A stretch of 64,000 bases of DNA, taken from positions 1 to 64,000 of IMG/VR virus record IMGVR_UViG_3300020183_000016. The stretch is one strand, 5' to 3'. Below, in pieces: positions 17,257-27,800 of the stretch (the stretch's first letter is position 1; each line of letters opens with the position of its first letter). Below the pieces are notes generated by a model that was not told where the DNA came from, searched no databases, and worked only from the letters and a program-made list of their open reading frames with translations. The position numbers and the translations under genes were made by a program. Origin of the DNA: a virus.

Positions 17257-17392
17257 ATATCTTCTTTATCTTCATAAAGAAATCAATTTTTTAGTTAGAG
17301 TTGGTGGTTATACATATTCAGATATTATGATTATGCCCACTTTTTCTAGAAAAATAATGATTAAACAAAATATTTCAAACAAAGAAAAATAA
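17210..17392 (+). CDS. +1-frame extension of the gp26/gp51-like chaperone
   Basis: This frame is open from 17210 (after a TAG at 17207-17209) to TAA at 17390-17392 and has no usable start of its own. From 17255 it encodes 45 residues ending the family domain, including GGYTYSDIMIMPTFSRK. A shift at CTC-TGA would give a 302-aa fusion reading FFWPEL-EYLLYLHKE. I see this as a frameshift-made long form; a one-base sequencing error in the nearby run of six T (17235-17240) is the alternative. Confidence 0.7.
   Translation: MPFLDSTRLFSGLNSEYLLYLHKEINFLVRVGGYTYSDIMIMPTFSRKIMIKQNISNKEK
17251..17257 (+). promoter_or_regulatory. Candidate programmed +1 frameshift site CTC-TGA-A
   Basis: A CTN codon followed by TGA is the arrangement used in bacterial prfB +1 frameshifting (CTT-TGA-C). 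The peptidyl-tRNA on CTC can re-pair on TCT. A second possible slip is TTT-TTC at 17235-17240. The G-rich AGGGGGG at 17192-17198 is too far upstream to act like the prfB Shine-Dalgarno stimulator. Confidence 0.5.
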
Positions 17393-17410
17393 AATTTTAT
17401 AGTTTTTATA

Positions 17411-17419
17411 ATATTTATA
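17411..17419 (+). promoter_or_regulatory. ATATTTATA element
   Basis: Exact copy, 16 bases before the ATG at 17436 and 18 bases after the stop of the frameshift extension. Confidence 0.35.
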
Positions 17420-17435
17420 TTATAAATGAAAAATC

Positions 17436-18587
17436 ATGTTATATAAAAAAAACGGAAAAATTTTAGACATACTATATTTAATGTCTGAGTCTATTGATAA
17501 TCTTTTAGGTGAAGGTATAATTGTTACACCAGATTCTAATGGAGAAGTCAAAACAAAAAAACAAAAGTTTACGGTAGTTGAAGATGATCAATTACCTCCT
17601 AACACTGATACTGAATTTTATATTGAATTAAAAGATGCTAAAGAATATAAAAGTGACGTAAAAGTAGGTGATGAAATAGAAATAGAGGTGGTTGATATGG
17701 AATCTATGACTGATGATGGACTTTTAGATTTTTTATCTAGTGATGAAATAAGTGCAGAAGATTTAGAAAAAATTGTATTAGCTAGGGGGACAACTATAAG
17801 AGTTGCTGGGAAAGTATTAAAATATGGTCCTAGACAAATAAGTAGAATTAAAAAAGTTGCTAGTGCGGCATTACAAATGAAAAAATATGCCGAAAGATAT
17901 GGAAAAAAAGTAGAACATAGTAGATGTTATTGTTTAACAATATTTGATGATAATGTAGAAGAGGATAGTGGTAAAGCGGATATAAATGTATATAAAGCCT
18001 CAATTGCTGATCAACCAGAACAAATTCAAGAAGATTTATTATCTACTTGGGATTATTGTGAAAATAAATATGGTAAATATATAATTGAGAAAGATGATAG
18101 GGATAAAACCTCTTTATCTTGTTCACAATTAGAAGATTGGTATGAGGATGCAGAAAGTTTAATAGATGATATGATTAGTGATTTACAACAATTTTATAAA
18201 ATAAAAGGTTATAATAAAGAAACCGAAAAGTATAAAGATTATTCAAGTAATAAATCTGTTGGTGAAAAAATAGTTCTTCACGATTACATGTTAATTAAGT
18301 TTAATGGTGATGTAACATATAGTCCTGGTGGTGGTGGATCTACTACAACATTATATAATGATGATCAGGTTGTAAAATTTGAAATATTAAAAACTTATGG
18401 AGAAAGAGGTGATACAGTTTTAGTACAAAAAGAAGGTACAACTAATAGATATATTATGGGGTTTGACACTGAAAAGGTAAAAAAAGCACAAGGAAACAAC
18501 GCTTTTTGGGTTGTTAACGCTGACGGTTCTATTAGTAATATTAAAACTGTTTGGAGTGGTAAAATATTAGAATATATAGATAATTAA
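17436..18587 (+). CDS. Leader-bearing protein between chaperone and tape measure
   Basis: A 383-aa protein. The N-terminus (MLYKKNGKILDILYLMSESI) fits the leader group and ends L24-G25-E26 before G27. An ATG at codon 16 is an alternative start. The body is very acidic, with a helical middle containing a CYC pair near 170 and a C-terminal third of mixed strands with a Gly-rich loop (SPGGGGST). No family recognised. It ends 1 base before the tape measure start, suggesting coupled translation and perhaps a role in tail assembly rather than as cargo. Confidence 0.7.
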   Translation: MLYKKNGKILDILYLMSESIDNLLGEGIIVTPDSNGEVKTKKQKFTVVEDDQLPPNTDTEFYIELKDAKEYKSDVKVGDEIEIEVVDMESMTDDGLLDFLSSDEISAEDLEKIVLARGTTIRVAGKVLKYGPRQISRIKKVASAALQMKKYAERYGKKVEHSRCYCLTIFDDNVEEDSGKADINVYKASIADQPEQIQEDLLSTWDYCENKYGKYIIEKDDRDKTSLSCSQLEDWYEDAESLIDDMISDLQQFYKIKGYNKETEKYKDYSSNKSVGEKIVLHDYMLIKFNGDVTYSPGGGGSTTTLYNDDQVVKFEILKTYGERGDTVLVQKEGTTNRYIMGFDTEKVKKAQGNNAFWVVNADGSISNIKTVWSGKILEYIDN

Positions 18588-18588
18588 A

Positions 18589-20661
18589 ATGGGAGGAGAT
18601 AAGGGTAAAGATTTACAACAACAATTAGAAAAATTAGTTGATCAATTAAAAGTGTTCGCTAAAGATTCAGATATTTCTTCAGAAGCAGATAGAGAAGAAA
18701 TAAAAAAATACGAAGAAGAAATAAAAAAACTTGAGAAGACAAGAGAACTACTCATTGAAAAAGGAGAAATTATTAAGGAGGAAGAAAAAGTTACTGCTAA
18801 ATTAGTAAAACAATCAAAAGAACTTTTAGGGAATCTTAAAAATATAAATACCGCAACTGGTTATATGTATAACCAAATCGCTGCCGCTGGTAATGATTTT
18901 AGAGAGTTTTTAACCAATTCAAAAAAACAATATGAATATGCCGAAAAAATGGCTGAAGTATACAAAAAAATTGGTGTGGATATAGGTATGACTGGAAAAG
19001 GTGCTAAATTCATGGAAAATAGTTTTAAAGGTGCTATGCCAGCAATTGCAGAAATGGGTATGGAAGCATCTTCATTATCTACAATATTCACAGAAATAAG
19101 TGAAGCCACAGGTAGAATGAGTAATTTAACTAGTGAAGACGCTATTAGAATTGCTTCTTTAACCGAAGCTATGGATATGCAATCTAATGAAGCTGCTCAA
19201 ATGGCGGATAGTTTTTCGTTAATGGGTTTGTCTACTGAACAAATGGAAAAAAATGTTTTAGAAACTTATAAATCTGCACAATCTATGGGTTTAAATGCTA
19301 CTAAAGTAATAAAAGAATTACAAAGTAATATGAAAACAATGTCAACATTTTCTTTTAAAAATGGTGTCAAAGGAATGACTGAAATGGCAAAACAGGCAGT
19401 TAAAATGAGAATGGATATGGCAGGTATGCTACAACTAGCAGATAAATTATATCAACCAGATGCTGCTATAGAGACTGCAGCTCAATTACAACTTTTAGGT
19501 GGTGATATTGCAGAAGCTTTTGGTGATCCGTTTACTTTAATGTATGAGGCTAGAAACAAACCCGAAGAATTGGCAAAAAGAATTTCTAAAATGACTGAAA
19601 ATATGCTTCAATTTAATGAAGAAACTGGTGAATATGAATTACCAGCAGAAGCTAGAATGCAATTTCAGGCATTAGATCAACAATTGAATTTAGGGGTGGA
19701 TAATATGATTGAAATGTCCAGACAAGCAGCTAAGATTGGGGACATAAAAATGAAATTTACATCGGTAGGTGATGATGAAATGAAAGAGAGTTTGGCTTCA
19801 ATAGCTAAATTTAAAGATGGTAAATTTGTTATAGAAACTGAAGAATTTGGTGATTTGGGTTTAGATCAAATTACTGATGATATGGCAGAAACTATTATGA
19901 AAGAACAACAAACATCTGAAGAAAGTCTTAGAGATATTGCAACACATACTAAAAAAATGTCTGATCAAGTTGATAATATGAGAGAGGGTGGGAAGTATAA
20001 AGTCGCTGGTTTAACAAATATATATGAATTAACTGCAGATGAAATTGCACCTGTTTTACAAAACATGAAAGATGGGGTTGGTAAGTTATCAGATACTTTT
20101 ATAGATAATAGTAAATCTTTCATCGATGATATGTTTAAAAATTCTGGAGATGAAAAAAGTGTTATAGATGATGCTATGACTGAAATGGATAATTTAAAAA
20201 ATCAAATTAAAGATAAAGTTATAACAACTTTTGGTGATTTAGTAATTAGTAGTAAGAAACTTGAAGAGACTTTTCATGCAATAGGTGGTGGTTCAGGAAA
20301 AGGAAATACTGGTGGTGCGGATCCATATCATGGGGATTTTATGTTAAGATCTTCAGGAGAAATTACAAGTTTTTCTAACGAAGATGATATTATTGGTGCA
20401 AAAAAAGGTGGACCTTTAGATAAATTAATGGATAAAAGTTTAACAATACCCGAAACCACTTCAATGACTTCAAAAATAGAATTTGGTAAAATAGATATAT
20501 CAGGAAAAATAGAAATAACTTCACCAGATGGGTCTTCTAAAAATATCGATATGGAATCTATAAAACCACAAATAGTAAAAACTATAATTTCACATTTAAA
20601 TGGTACATTTAGGAATGGCGGAGTACCTTCAAGTAAAGAAACAACTGATTATATGGGATAA
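18589..20661 (+). CDS. Tape measure protein (gp29-like)
   Basis: A 690-aa protein, a little longer than T4 gp29 (about 590 aa). It begins with a coiled coil of about 85 residues (KGKDLQQQLEKLVDQLKVFA), then a long Ala/Met-rich helical region with regularly spaced small residues (NEAAQMADSFSLMGLSTEQM), typical of proteins that thread the tail lumen. The C-terminal part has a Gly-rich linker (AIGGGSGKGNTGGADPYHGD) and a short beta region. It fixes tail length and is ejected ahead of DNA. The position after the gp26/gp51-like chaperone and before the tube-cap-like gene supports the call. Confidence 0.8.
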   Translation: MGGDKGKDLQQQLEKLVDQLKVFAKDSDISSEADREEIKKYEEEIKKLEKTRELLIEKGEIIKEEEKVTAKLVKQSKELLGNLKNINTATGYMYNQIAAAGNDFREFLTNSKKQYEYAEKMAEVYKKIGVDIGMTGKGAKFMENSFKGAMPAIAEMGMEASSLSTIFTEISEATGRMSNLTSEDAIRIASLTEAMDMQSNEAAQMADSFSLMGLSTEQMEKNVLETYKSAQSMGLNATKVIKELQSNMKTMSTFSFKNGVKGMTEMAKQAVKMRMDMAGMLQLADKLYQPDAAIETAAQLQLLGGDIAEAFGDPFTLMYEARNKPEELAKRISKMTENMLQFNEETGEYELPAEARMQFQALDQQLNLGVDNMIEMSRQAAKIGDIKMKFTSVGDDEMKESLASIAKFKDGKFVIETEEFGDLGLDQITDDMAETIMKEQQTSEESLRDIATHTKKMSDQVDNMREGGKYKVAGLTNIYELTADEIAPVLQNMKDGVGKLSDTFIDNSKSFIDDMFKNSGDEKSVIDDAMTEMDNLKNQIKDKVITTFGDLVISSKKLEETFHAIGGGSGKGNTGGADPYHGDFMLRSSGEITSFSNEDDIIGAKKGGPLDKLMDKSLTIPETTSMTSKIEFGKIDISGKIEITSPDGSSKNIDMESIKPQIVKTIISHLNGTFRNGGVPSSKETTDYMG

Positions 20662-20696
20662 AATAAAAAATTTTTTATTTTTTTTTTAATTTACTA

Positions 20697-20727
20697 TTGA
20701 CTTTACAAAATAAATTTCCTATTATTA
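20697..20727 (+). promoter_or_regulatory. Weak host-type promoter in the gap after the tape measure
   Basis: TTG (20697-20699), 20 bases, TATTATTA (20720-20727). Spacing fits the Bacteroidota pattern but the second element lacks TTTG. The 195-base gap 20662-20856 also holds a T-run (20671-20687) without a stem, and an ATATTTATA element. I see nothing else in it. Confidence 0.3.
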
Positions 20728-20828
20728 CAAGAACCTGCAAATACAAGTAAATAATAATATATATTTTATATTAAAACAAGAACAAATATAAATAATATTA
20801 TTTAATTATCCAGAATTTTATTGATCTA

Positions 20829-20837
20829 ATATTTATA
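20829..20837 (+). promoter_or_regulatory. ATATTTATA element
   Basis: Exact copy 19 bases before the ATG at 20857, at the end of the longest gap of the tail block. Confidence 0.4.
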
Positions 20838-20856
20838 TAATAAGAAAATATTATAT

Positions 20857-23800
20857 ATGGCAGGAATATTAGATTACAATAAAGGTATTTTTTCTACACA
20901 AGAATTTAGGAATAGTTTATTAAGTAGAAATTTACCACCACCTGTAAATCAAACTTTAACTCAGGCAGGATTAACTTCATTTTTAAATGATATTGGTAAA
21001 GTTATTAATGTACCTGTAAATGGTACTGCAAATGAGAATATACCAGTTCATTATAATGAAAATGAAAAACTATTTCCTTTAGGTACATTTTATAGAACAA
21101 CACAAAATGTTAATCTAAACAGATTTATTCCACAAGATGAACAATATGAAGTTTATGAATTAACTATTCCACCTAATTTAGGTTATCCACTACCTGAAGG
21201 TTTTGGTGAAAAGGTAAGAGATGATTATCCTTCATCGTATAATCAAGAACAATTTTTTTTAGTAAACAAAGGTGATCAAAAAGGAGTAAAGTTTCCATTT
21301 AATGTTATTGATACATATAAATCTTTGAATTTTCAAAGAGAAAGTTCATTAGGATTGTTAGGTGGTCAACAATTAGAAAAAACTATAATAGATAAAATTG
21401 CACAAGTTTCAGAAGAAACAGGTAATTCTAATAAAAAAACAGGATACATTACAGAACCAGTTGGTAATATAGTAGATAACTATGTTAATAGATTAAGGGG
21501 TAATGATCAATTCTTCAATACATTACCTAATAATGCAATTGGGTGGAATGAATATAATAGTAGTGTTAAATCAGGTGATGAATTATTAAAATCAGATTTA
21601 GATTTAAAAGAAGGTGTTGAACCAACTATGTCTACTGAAATAAGAATGAATACATTATTAAGTAGAACTAGTGTTACACAAGTATCATTCGCATTTAATT
21701 TAATGAATAGAAATGATTATCGACCATTGTATGAAGATAGAAGATTGGATGGTACGTCAGATGCGGGATTAAATGCAAGATATTATATTGGTACAGAAAA
21801 AAATACTAATAGGGGGAAACTAATAACTCAAACTTTCAAAAGTGAAGATTTTAATGGATTAACTGATACATCTGGAAACGCAAAAAGAACTACTATAGAA
21901 GGTATAGGTGAACCATCAGGTGAACCAAATAAATTCTTTTGGGCAACTGGTGGTGAACAAAATTTTAACGAAAAAACACTTTTATATAAAACACAACAAT
22001 TAGTTAATAATAATCAGAACGATGTTTTTATTAATCAAACTAAAAAATATTTTAAAGATAAACAACAAGGTAGAATTATAAGTAGGGGTAACGCAATTAA
22101 AACTATAGATTTAATAGATATAGATGGTAATGGTAATTTTTGTAGAGTTTGGACTGTTAATGATAGATATAGTTATGCAAACGCAATAAGAAATACTGGT
22201 TTATTTAGTTCACCAAGTGTAGATTTACAAGGTTTTTCTGTAAGTAAAGATAGGGCATCTCAAAGCGTTTTAATGGAAAATGGTATTCCCAAGTATCATC
22301 CCACAATATTAGATTCTTCAACAACACGTAAAAAGTTTATGTTATCTATCGAAAATTTAGCTTGGGCAGATAATTTGGCAGATTTACCTTTAAGTGAAAT
22401 TGGTCCTGGAGATATTTTAAGTGGTACAAAAGGTAGAATAATGTGGTTTCCACCATATGAGTTAACTTTTGATGATAGTACTTCTGCAAATTGGACTAAA
22501 AATGAATTTATAGGTAGAAGTGAACCTGTATTTACTTATAATAATTCTAGTAGGTCAGGTTCATTAGGTTTTAAAATAATTGTGGATCATCCTAGAGTTA
22601 TTAATTGTTATAGAGGAAATTCTACAAATCTTACTGAAAGATTTTTTGCTGGGTGTGCCACACCTGAAGAATTTTTAAGGGCGTTAGAATGTGCAGTACC
22701 TCAATCTGATTTAGAAGAAATTAAAAAGAAAATAAAAGAAAAAGAACCTCAAAAAAGAGTAGATGTTGAAAAAGATACTGATAAAGGTGATGTTAAATTA
22801 ATACAGGATGTTGAATGTAATGATGCGACTGAAAATTGTAAAGCTAAACGAACTCCATCTGAACCTGATATAAATACAATAGTAAGTCAGATTAAAACTT
22901 TTTTAGAAAAACAAAGTAATAATACAAACCCAAAAGTAAAAATAACATTGAATGGTTGGGTCGGTAATGGATCAACTGAAAACTTGTTAGGTGAAACAAT
23001 TACAGATGGAAAAGATTTAAGTAAAAGTTTTGCAGATAAAGTCAAATCTGAAATTGAAAGTAAGTTACAATCTTCTGGAATAGATCCAAAATTAATTTTA
23101 AATATTAGTTGGGAAGTAAAAGGAAATATCGCAACATCTAATGACACTGAAAATGATTATAGAGTTGCGGTTGTTATGGAAAATGATACAGAAAACTCTA
23201 AAGATTTGGGGGTTAAGGAAGAAGAGAAAGATGGTGAAAGTTCTTTTAATCCTGAAGATATAAGATTAATCGATAATTTGATTATAGATGAAAATGTATA
23301 TTTTGATTTTATAGATGAAAATTATCCTAATTATTTTAGATATATTTCACAAAAAATAAAATATTTTCATCCAGGATTCCATAGTATTACACCAGAAGGT
23401 TTTAATAGTAGATTAACATTCTTAAATCAATGTATGAGGCAGGGTCCTAGTATATATGACAAAAAAACTTTGAAGGACGGTACAGAAGTTGGGGTTCAAC
23501 CACAAAATCTATCTTTTGGTAGACCACCTATTTGTATATTACGTATAGGAGATTTTTTTCATACAAAAATTGCCATTAATAGTTTATCAATAACTTATGA
23601 CGGGCCTCAATGGGATATTAATCCCGAAGGTATAGGGGTTCAACCAATGATTGCAACAGTATCTTTATCTATCGATTATATTGGTGGTCATTCATTAGTT
23701 GGTCCACTTAATAGGTTACAAAACGCAGTTTCATTTAATTATTATGCAAATACTGAAATGTATGATGTTAGATCAGACAGTATAGACGATTCAACAGGAA

Positions 23801-24465
23801 AAGTTGTAGACGGTATAAAATTAGGTGAATTTAAAAAAAAATTAGTAGGGGAAGAAAATTTAAATAAGTATATAAATAGTTTAAAGAAAGAAGGTATTAT
23901 TGATCAAGAAAAAGAAAACGAAAAAAATGAAAACAGTGAAAAAAATACTGAAAATACTGGAGTTTTAGAAATTTCTAAAAAAGATGGTCAATCTATTATT
24001 GTTAAAACAAAAAATGGTAAACCTGCGGCGGAACAAGAAATAGATGGAAAAACAGAAGAAAATAATAAAATAGTATTAATTGTAGAAGTAGGAAATTCTA
24101 AAGAAGAAATAACTGGAGATAATTCAGAATCTTTTATCGAAACAGATGTTTTTGATGTCGCAATATTCCCTAAATTCGAAGGTAAAATAATGGATTTTAA
24201 AACATTAGAAGACTTAGAAACTGCGGTTACGGACTCTAAGAATTTTTTAGATACTTTAATAGCTGAAAAACAATTATATCCTTCATCGGTATCTAATTCA
24301 GAAATTAGAAAAGCAGAAAATGATTTAAAACAAAAAGAGAAAGATTTAGAAAAATATAAATCAAGTGTTTCGGATAAAGTTACTGTAACTGCTTACTTAT
24401 CTAAAAATAAAAAAACAACAACAACAAATAAATCATTTACTATCACTAAAGATGGGTTAAATTAA
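20857..24465 (+). CDS. Baseplate tube-cap-like protein (gp48/gp54-like) with OmpA-like insert
   Basis: A 1202-aa baseplate protein. The region about 900-970 (FFHTKIAINSLSITYDGPQW, then GVQPMIATVSLSIDYIGGHS and LQNAVSFNYYANTEMYD) has the pattern of proteins that join the baseplate hub to the tail tube. It is much longer than T4 gp48 or gp54. Residues about 669-780 look like an inserted OmpA-like domain (ITLNGWVGNG, then DLSKSFADKVKSEIESKL, then YRVAVVME), a fold that binds peptidoglycan. A charged Lys/Glu linker and a coiled coil (RKAENDLKQKEKDLEKYK) end the protein. The neighbours (tape measure before, gp53-like after) fit. The tube-cap call is fairly safe, the OmpA-like part less so. Confidence 0.65.
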   Translation: MAGILDYNKGIFSTQEFRNSLLSRNLPPPVNQTLTQAGLTSFLNDIGKVINVPVNGTANENIPVHYNENEKLFPLGTFYRTTQNVNLNRFIPQDEQYEVYELTIPPNLGYPLPEGFGEKVRDDYPSSYNQEQFFLVNKGDQKGVKFPFNVIDTYKSLNFQRESSLGLLGGQQLEKTIIDKIAQVSEETGNSNKKTGYITEPVGNIVDNYVNRLRGNDQFFNTLPNNAIGWNEYNSSVKSGDELLKSDLDLKEGVEPTMSTEIRMNTLLSRTSVTQVSFAFNLMNRNDYRPLYEDRRLDGTSDAGLNARYYIGTEKNTNRGKLITQTFKSEDFNGLTDTSGNAKRTTIEGIGEPSGEPNKFFWATGGEQNFNEKTLLYKTQQLVNNNQNDVFINQTKKYFKDKQQGRIISRGNAIKTIDLIDIDGNGNFCRVWTVNDRYSYANAIRNTGLFSSPSVDLQGFSVSKDRASQSVLMENGIPKYHPTILDSSTTRKKFMLSIENLAWADNLADLPLSEIGPGDILSGTKGRIMWFPPYELTFDDSTSANWTKNEFIGRSEPVFTYNNSSRSGSLGFKIIVDHPRVINCYRGNSTNLTERFFAGCATPEEFLRALECAVPQSDLEEIKKKIKEKEPQKRVDVEKDTDKGDVKLIQDVECNDATENCKAKRTPSEPDINTIVSQIKTFLEKQSNNTNPKVKITLNGWVGNGSTENLLGETITDGKDLSKSFADKVKSEIESKLQSSGIDPKLILNISWEVKGNIATSNDTENDYRVAVVMENDTENSKDLGVKEEEKDGESSFNPEDIRLIDNLIIDENVYFDFIDENYPNYFRYISQKIKYFHPGFHSITPEGFNSRLTFLNQCMRQGPSIYDKKTLKDGTEVGVQPQNLSFGRPPICILRIGDFFHTKIAINSLSITYDGPQWDINPEGIGVQPMIATVSLSIDYIGGHSLVGPLNRLQNAVSFNYYANTEMYDVRSDSIDDSTGKVVDGIKLGEFKKKLVGEENLNKYINSLKKEGIIDQEKENEKNENSEKNTENTGVLEISKKDGQSIIVKTKNGKPAAEQEIDGKTEENNKIVLIVEVGNSKEEITGDNSESFIETDVFDVAIFPKFEGKIMDFKTLEDLETAVTDSKNFLDTLIAEKQLYPSSVSNSEIRKAENDLKQKEKDLEKYKSSVSDKVTVTAYLSKNKKTTTTNKSFTITKDGLN

Positions 24466-24470
24466 TAAAA

Positions 24471-24797
24471 ATGGGAAAAGAATATTTTGATAGATATCAG
24501 AGTTTTAAATTTGATGGTAAATATTTACCTTTACCTTATATAGGTATTCCACCTAAAGGATCTGATAAAAGTGTGGTTTATGAATCACAATTTTCTAGAT
24601 TAGATAAATTAAGTCAAAAATATTACAATAATCCTTATCATGGATGGTTAATAATGTTGGCAAATCCACAATACGGTGGTGTGGAAGAAAATATACCTGA
24701 TGGTGAAATTATAAGAATACCTTTTCCATTTAGAGACAGTATACAACAGTATATAGATGAAACTCAAAAATATATTAATTATTATATCAAAAAGTAA
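24471..24797 (+). CDS. Baseplate wedge protein with LysM-like fold (gp53-like)
   Basis: A 108-aa protein. The core (YESQFSRLDKLSQKYYNNPY, then HGWLIMLANPQ, then IPDGEIIRIPFP) follows the LysM pattern of short helix, helix and closing strand seen in T4 gp53 and in LysM proteins of contractile injection systems. T4 gp53 is longer (about 196 aa); this is the compact version. It sits 5 bases after the tube-cap-like gene and 6 bases before the giant hub-like gene, so the three are one translational unit. Confidence 0.8.
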   Translation: MGKEYFDRYQSFKFDGKYLPLPYIGIPPKGSDKSVVYESQFSRLDKLSQKYYNNPYHGWLIMLANPQYGGVEENIPDGEIIRIPFPFRDSIQQYIDETQKYINYYIKK

Positions 24798-24803
24798 AAT
24801 TTA

Positions 24804-27800
24804 ATGGCTAAAGTTGAAAAAGTTGGAAAAGCGTTTATTGTAGATCCAAACCCGCCAGGTATGGAGATAGTTCCACCAGAAGATTTATTCATTTATGTTA
24901 AATTTTCTGCCTATCCTAGAAGTAGAGTTACGTATGGTGGACAAACATTGGAAGGTAATGCCATTAATTTTAATAATGGTATTGAGGATGAGGTACACTT
25001 CATCTCAACTAAAATAAAATATGATTATAAAACAGGTAAGCTTGATCCTCCTTTACAAAAAACATATGCAACTACAGATTGGACTAACATAGGTGGTTTT
25101 AATGCTTCAGACACTAAAAGTGCTGGTGTGTTAGAAGGTTTTGGTATAAAATCTATAGATATTAAATACAATTCTAGTTTAGTACCTACTGTGGATATCA
25201 CATTTACAGATGTGAGGGGTGGTGCATTATTTGACGTAATTAAAGATGAAGACAGATTATCACCATATAGTATATTTTTTAAAATGCCTTACCCTGTATT
25301 TAATTTATCGGTAAAAGGTTATTTTGGACAAAAAGTAGATTTTTGTTTACATATGATTAATTGGACATCTAATTTTGATGGGAGTACAGGTAATTTTGAC
25401 ATTACCGCCAACTTCTTAGGTTTTCAGCAGGCTTTTTTAAATGATATGGTTTTAGGGAATATTATAGGTACAATTAATACTACTGAAGGTTATAATAATT
25501 TAAATCGTATATTTGATGAAAGTAAATCTGAAATAGGTAGTTCTGATTTAGGTGGAAAAACTTTAGAAGATTTAAGAAATAGTGGTGAATTAAATATAAG
25601 AAAAATAGATGATTTTTTTACACAAATTAGTAAGTTACAAGTACAATCAGAAATAATTAAAACTGAAATAAACAGTTTTCAATTCCTAAAAGATTTAAAT
25701 GGTAAATTAAGTCTTTTAAAAACACTTAAATCTTTTATAGGTAATGCAATTCAAAAAGAACCTAAAAGTGATTCTAATGGTAGTGATGAAAAAACAGTAC
25801 AATCTAAATCTTATTTAGAATTAGAAAATAGAATTGATATTATTGATACATCACCAATAAAAGACGATGAATTAATAAAAAATAAAAATTATTTATCTAT
25901 AAGGGATTATGTTGTTTTTAATTCTATAAATAGGGCATCTTTTAAATCTTATATTTCTACTTTAAATTCTATTATTTTAAAATATAAAGAATATTTAAAA
26001 TCTGATCAAAGAATAAAATATCAACCTAACAACACCTTAGAAAGTGCAAAATTAAAAGATATTTTAAAAACACAAAAAATCAAAACAAATGAGACAGTTG
26101 AATCTACTAAAGATAGGGATTTAATTGATTCATTTTTTGATATAACTAATGAAGAAAATTGGGAGAACTATATAGTATCACCAACTAAAGGAGTTAATTT
26201 AAAACCAGATCCAAAAAGATTAGATTTTATTTTAGAAAGTTTTTATACAACTGGTTCAGAAATTAATTTACTTAAAAATTATGATAAAGGCCCTGACATA
26301 AATAATAATTTAAATACAGATAGATTAAAAAAAAATATTTCAGATAAAATTTATTATTCACCAAAAACTAATTTGTTACCTACATCAAATGTTTTAGTTG
26401 CAGATTTTAGGAAACAAAGAGCGTTATTAGAAGATAGTATAATTGATTTGGAAGAAATAGTGAAAATACAAAAAGAAATTGTACAGGAAGAAATTAACGA
26501 AAAATTATTAGAAAATTTTAGAAAAGAATTTAATTTTAATCCTACCATTGGTAAATGTTTTGAGATTATTGCGAATAATACTCAGGCAATGGTAGAAACA
26601 ATATATGATATAAGTGTTGCGGCAGAAGATAAAACTAAAGCCGAAAATAGAAAGTCCATTTTAAAAACATATGAAACAGATGTCCCAACAGGTATAGACG
26701 GTGTTGCTTGGCCTTCAATATATCAAAAAGGAGATAAAGGTGATTTAGAAGAAATTTATATGGGAGATGTTTTGGGTATTAATACTTCAGATTTTCCTGA
26801 ATTGGATTTTGTTGAGAGAGTTTTTGAAAATATTGTTGGTAAAACAAAAACTTTAGAAGATGTCACAAAAGCTAGTGTTTTAAAAAATGGTTTAGATACA
26901 GATAATTGGTTTCCTATTAATCCAATAGATTATAAAGTAAATCCTTGGATAAAATTAAATTCACTGAATGATGTACAAAGTATAGGTAATGAATTATTAG
27001 AAAAGTTTTTTACTAGAGTATCATTATTAAATAATTACACAAAGTTCTCTCCATCGACAGGATTAAGAAATATAGATGAATACGCTAGGTTAGAATCCAT
27101 TTCTGCAAATAAAACAATATTTTCAGAAAAAGCTAGAAAAATAATTTCTAATTTATTAATAGAAATTGAAAATCAATTAAATAATCCTAATACACCTGTT
27201 GTTGCAGCAGAATCTTTTAATATAAAAAAATGTAAATTTTATAATGATTTTATTATTGAAAATAATATAGGGTATGAAATAAGTGAGGTAAATGGGTATC
27301 AAAAGATAGGGGATTTTAAAATTAGTGGAATTTTTTCTGATGATATAGAATATATTTTATTTGATGAAAAAGGTATTGTTAATAATAATAAAAAATTATT
27401 TCAAGAAATTAAAGATGATGAAATTTATAGAAAATTAACCGATCCTAATGCTGGTAACATTATTAATAAAGAAGTAAAAGGTCCAGAGTTATTCTATAAA
27501 AACTTCTACTCAGGTGCAAATAATTTAACCACGTATAATTCATATAATATTTGGTATAAAGAAGTAGGGAATAGAATTTTAAAAAATAGTAATAATTTAA
27601 TTTTAGGTGATTTATCTAAATGTAGGTTAGAGGATGTAAATCCTACTGGTTCAACTAATGATAGTCTTTATATAAACTCAACTTATTTTAATAAAACATA
27701 TACAGGAAAAACAGATTATGGTGATATAATGACTGATAATGATTTATATGAAGGACAAACTTCTAATTATTCTAGGGCACTATTATTATTATCAACATTT

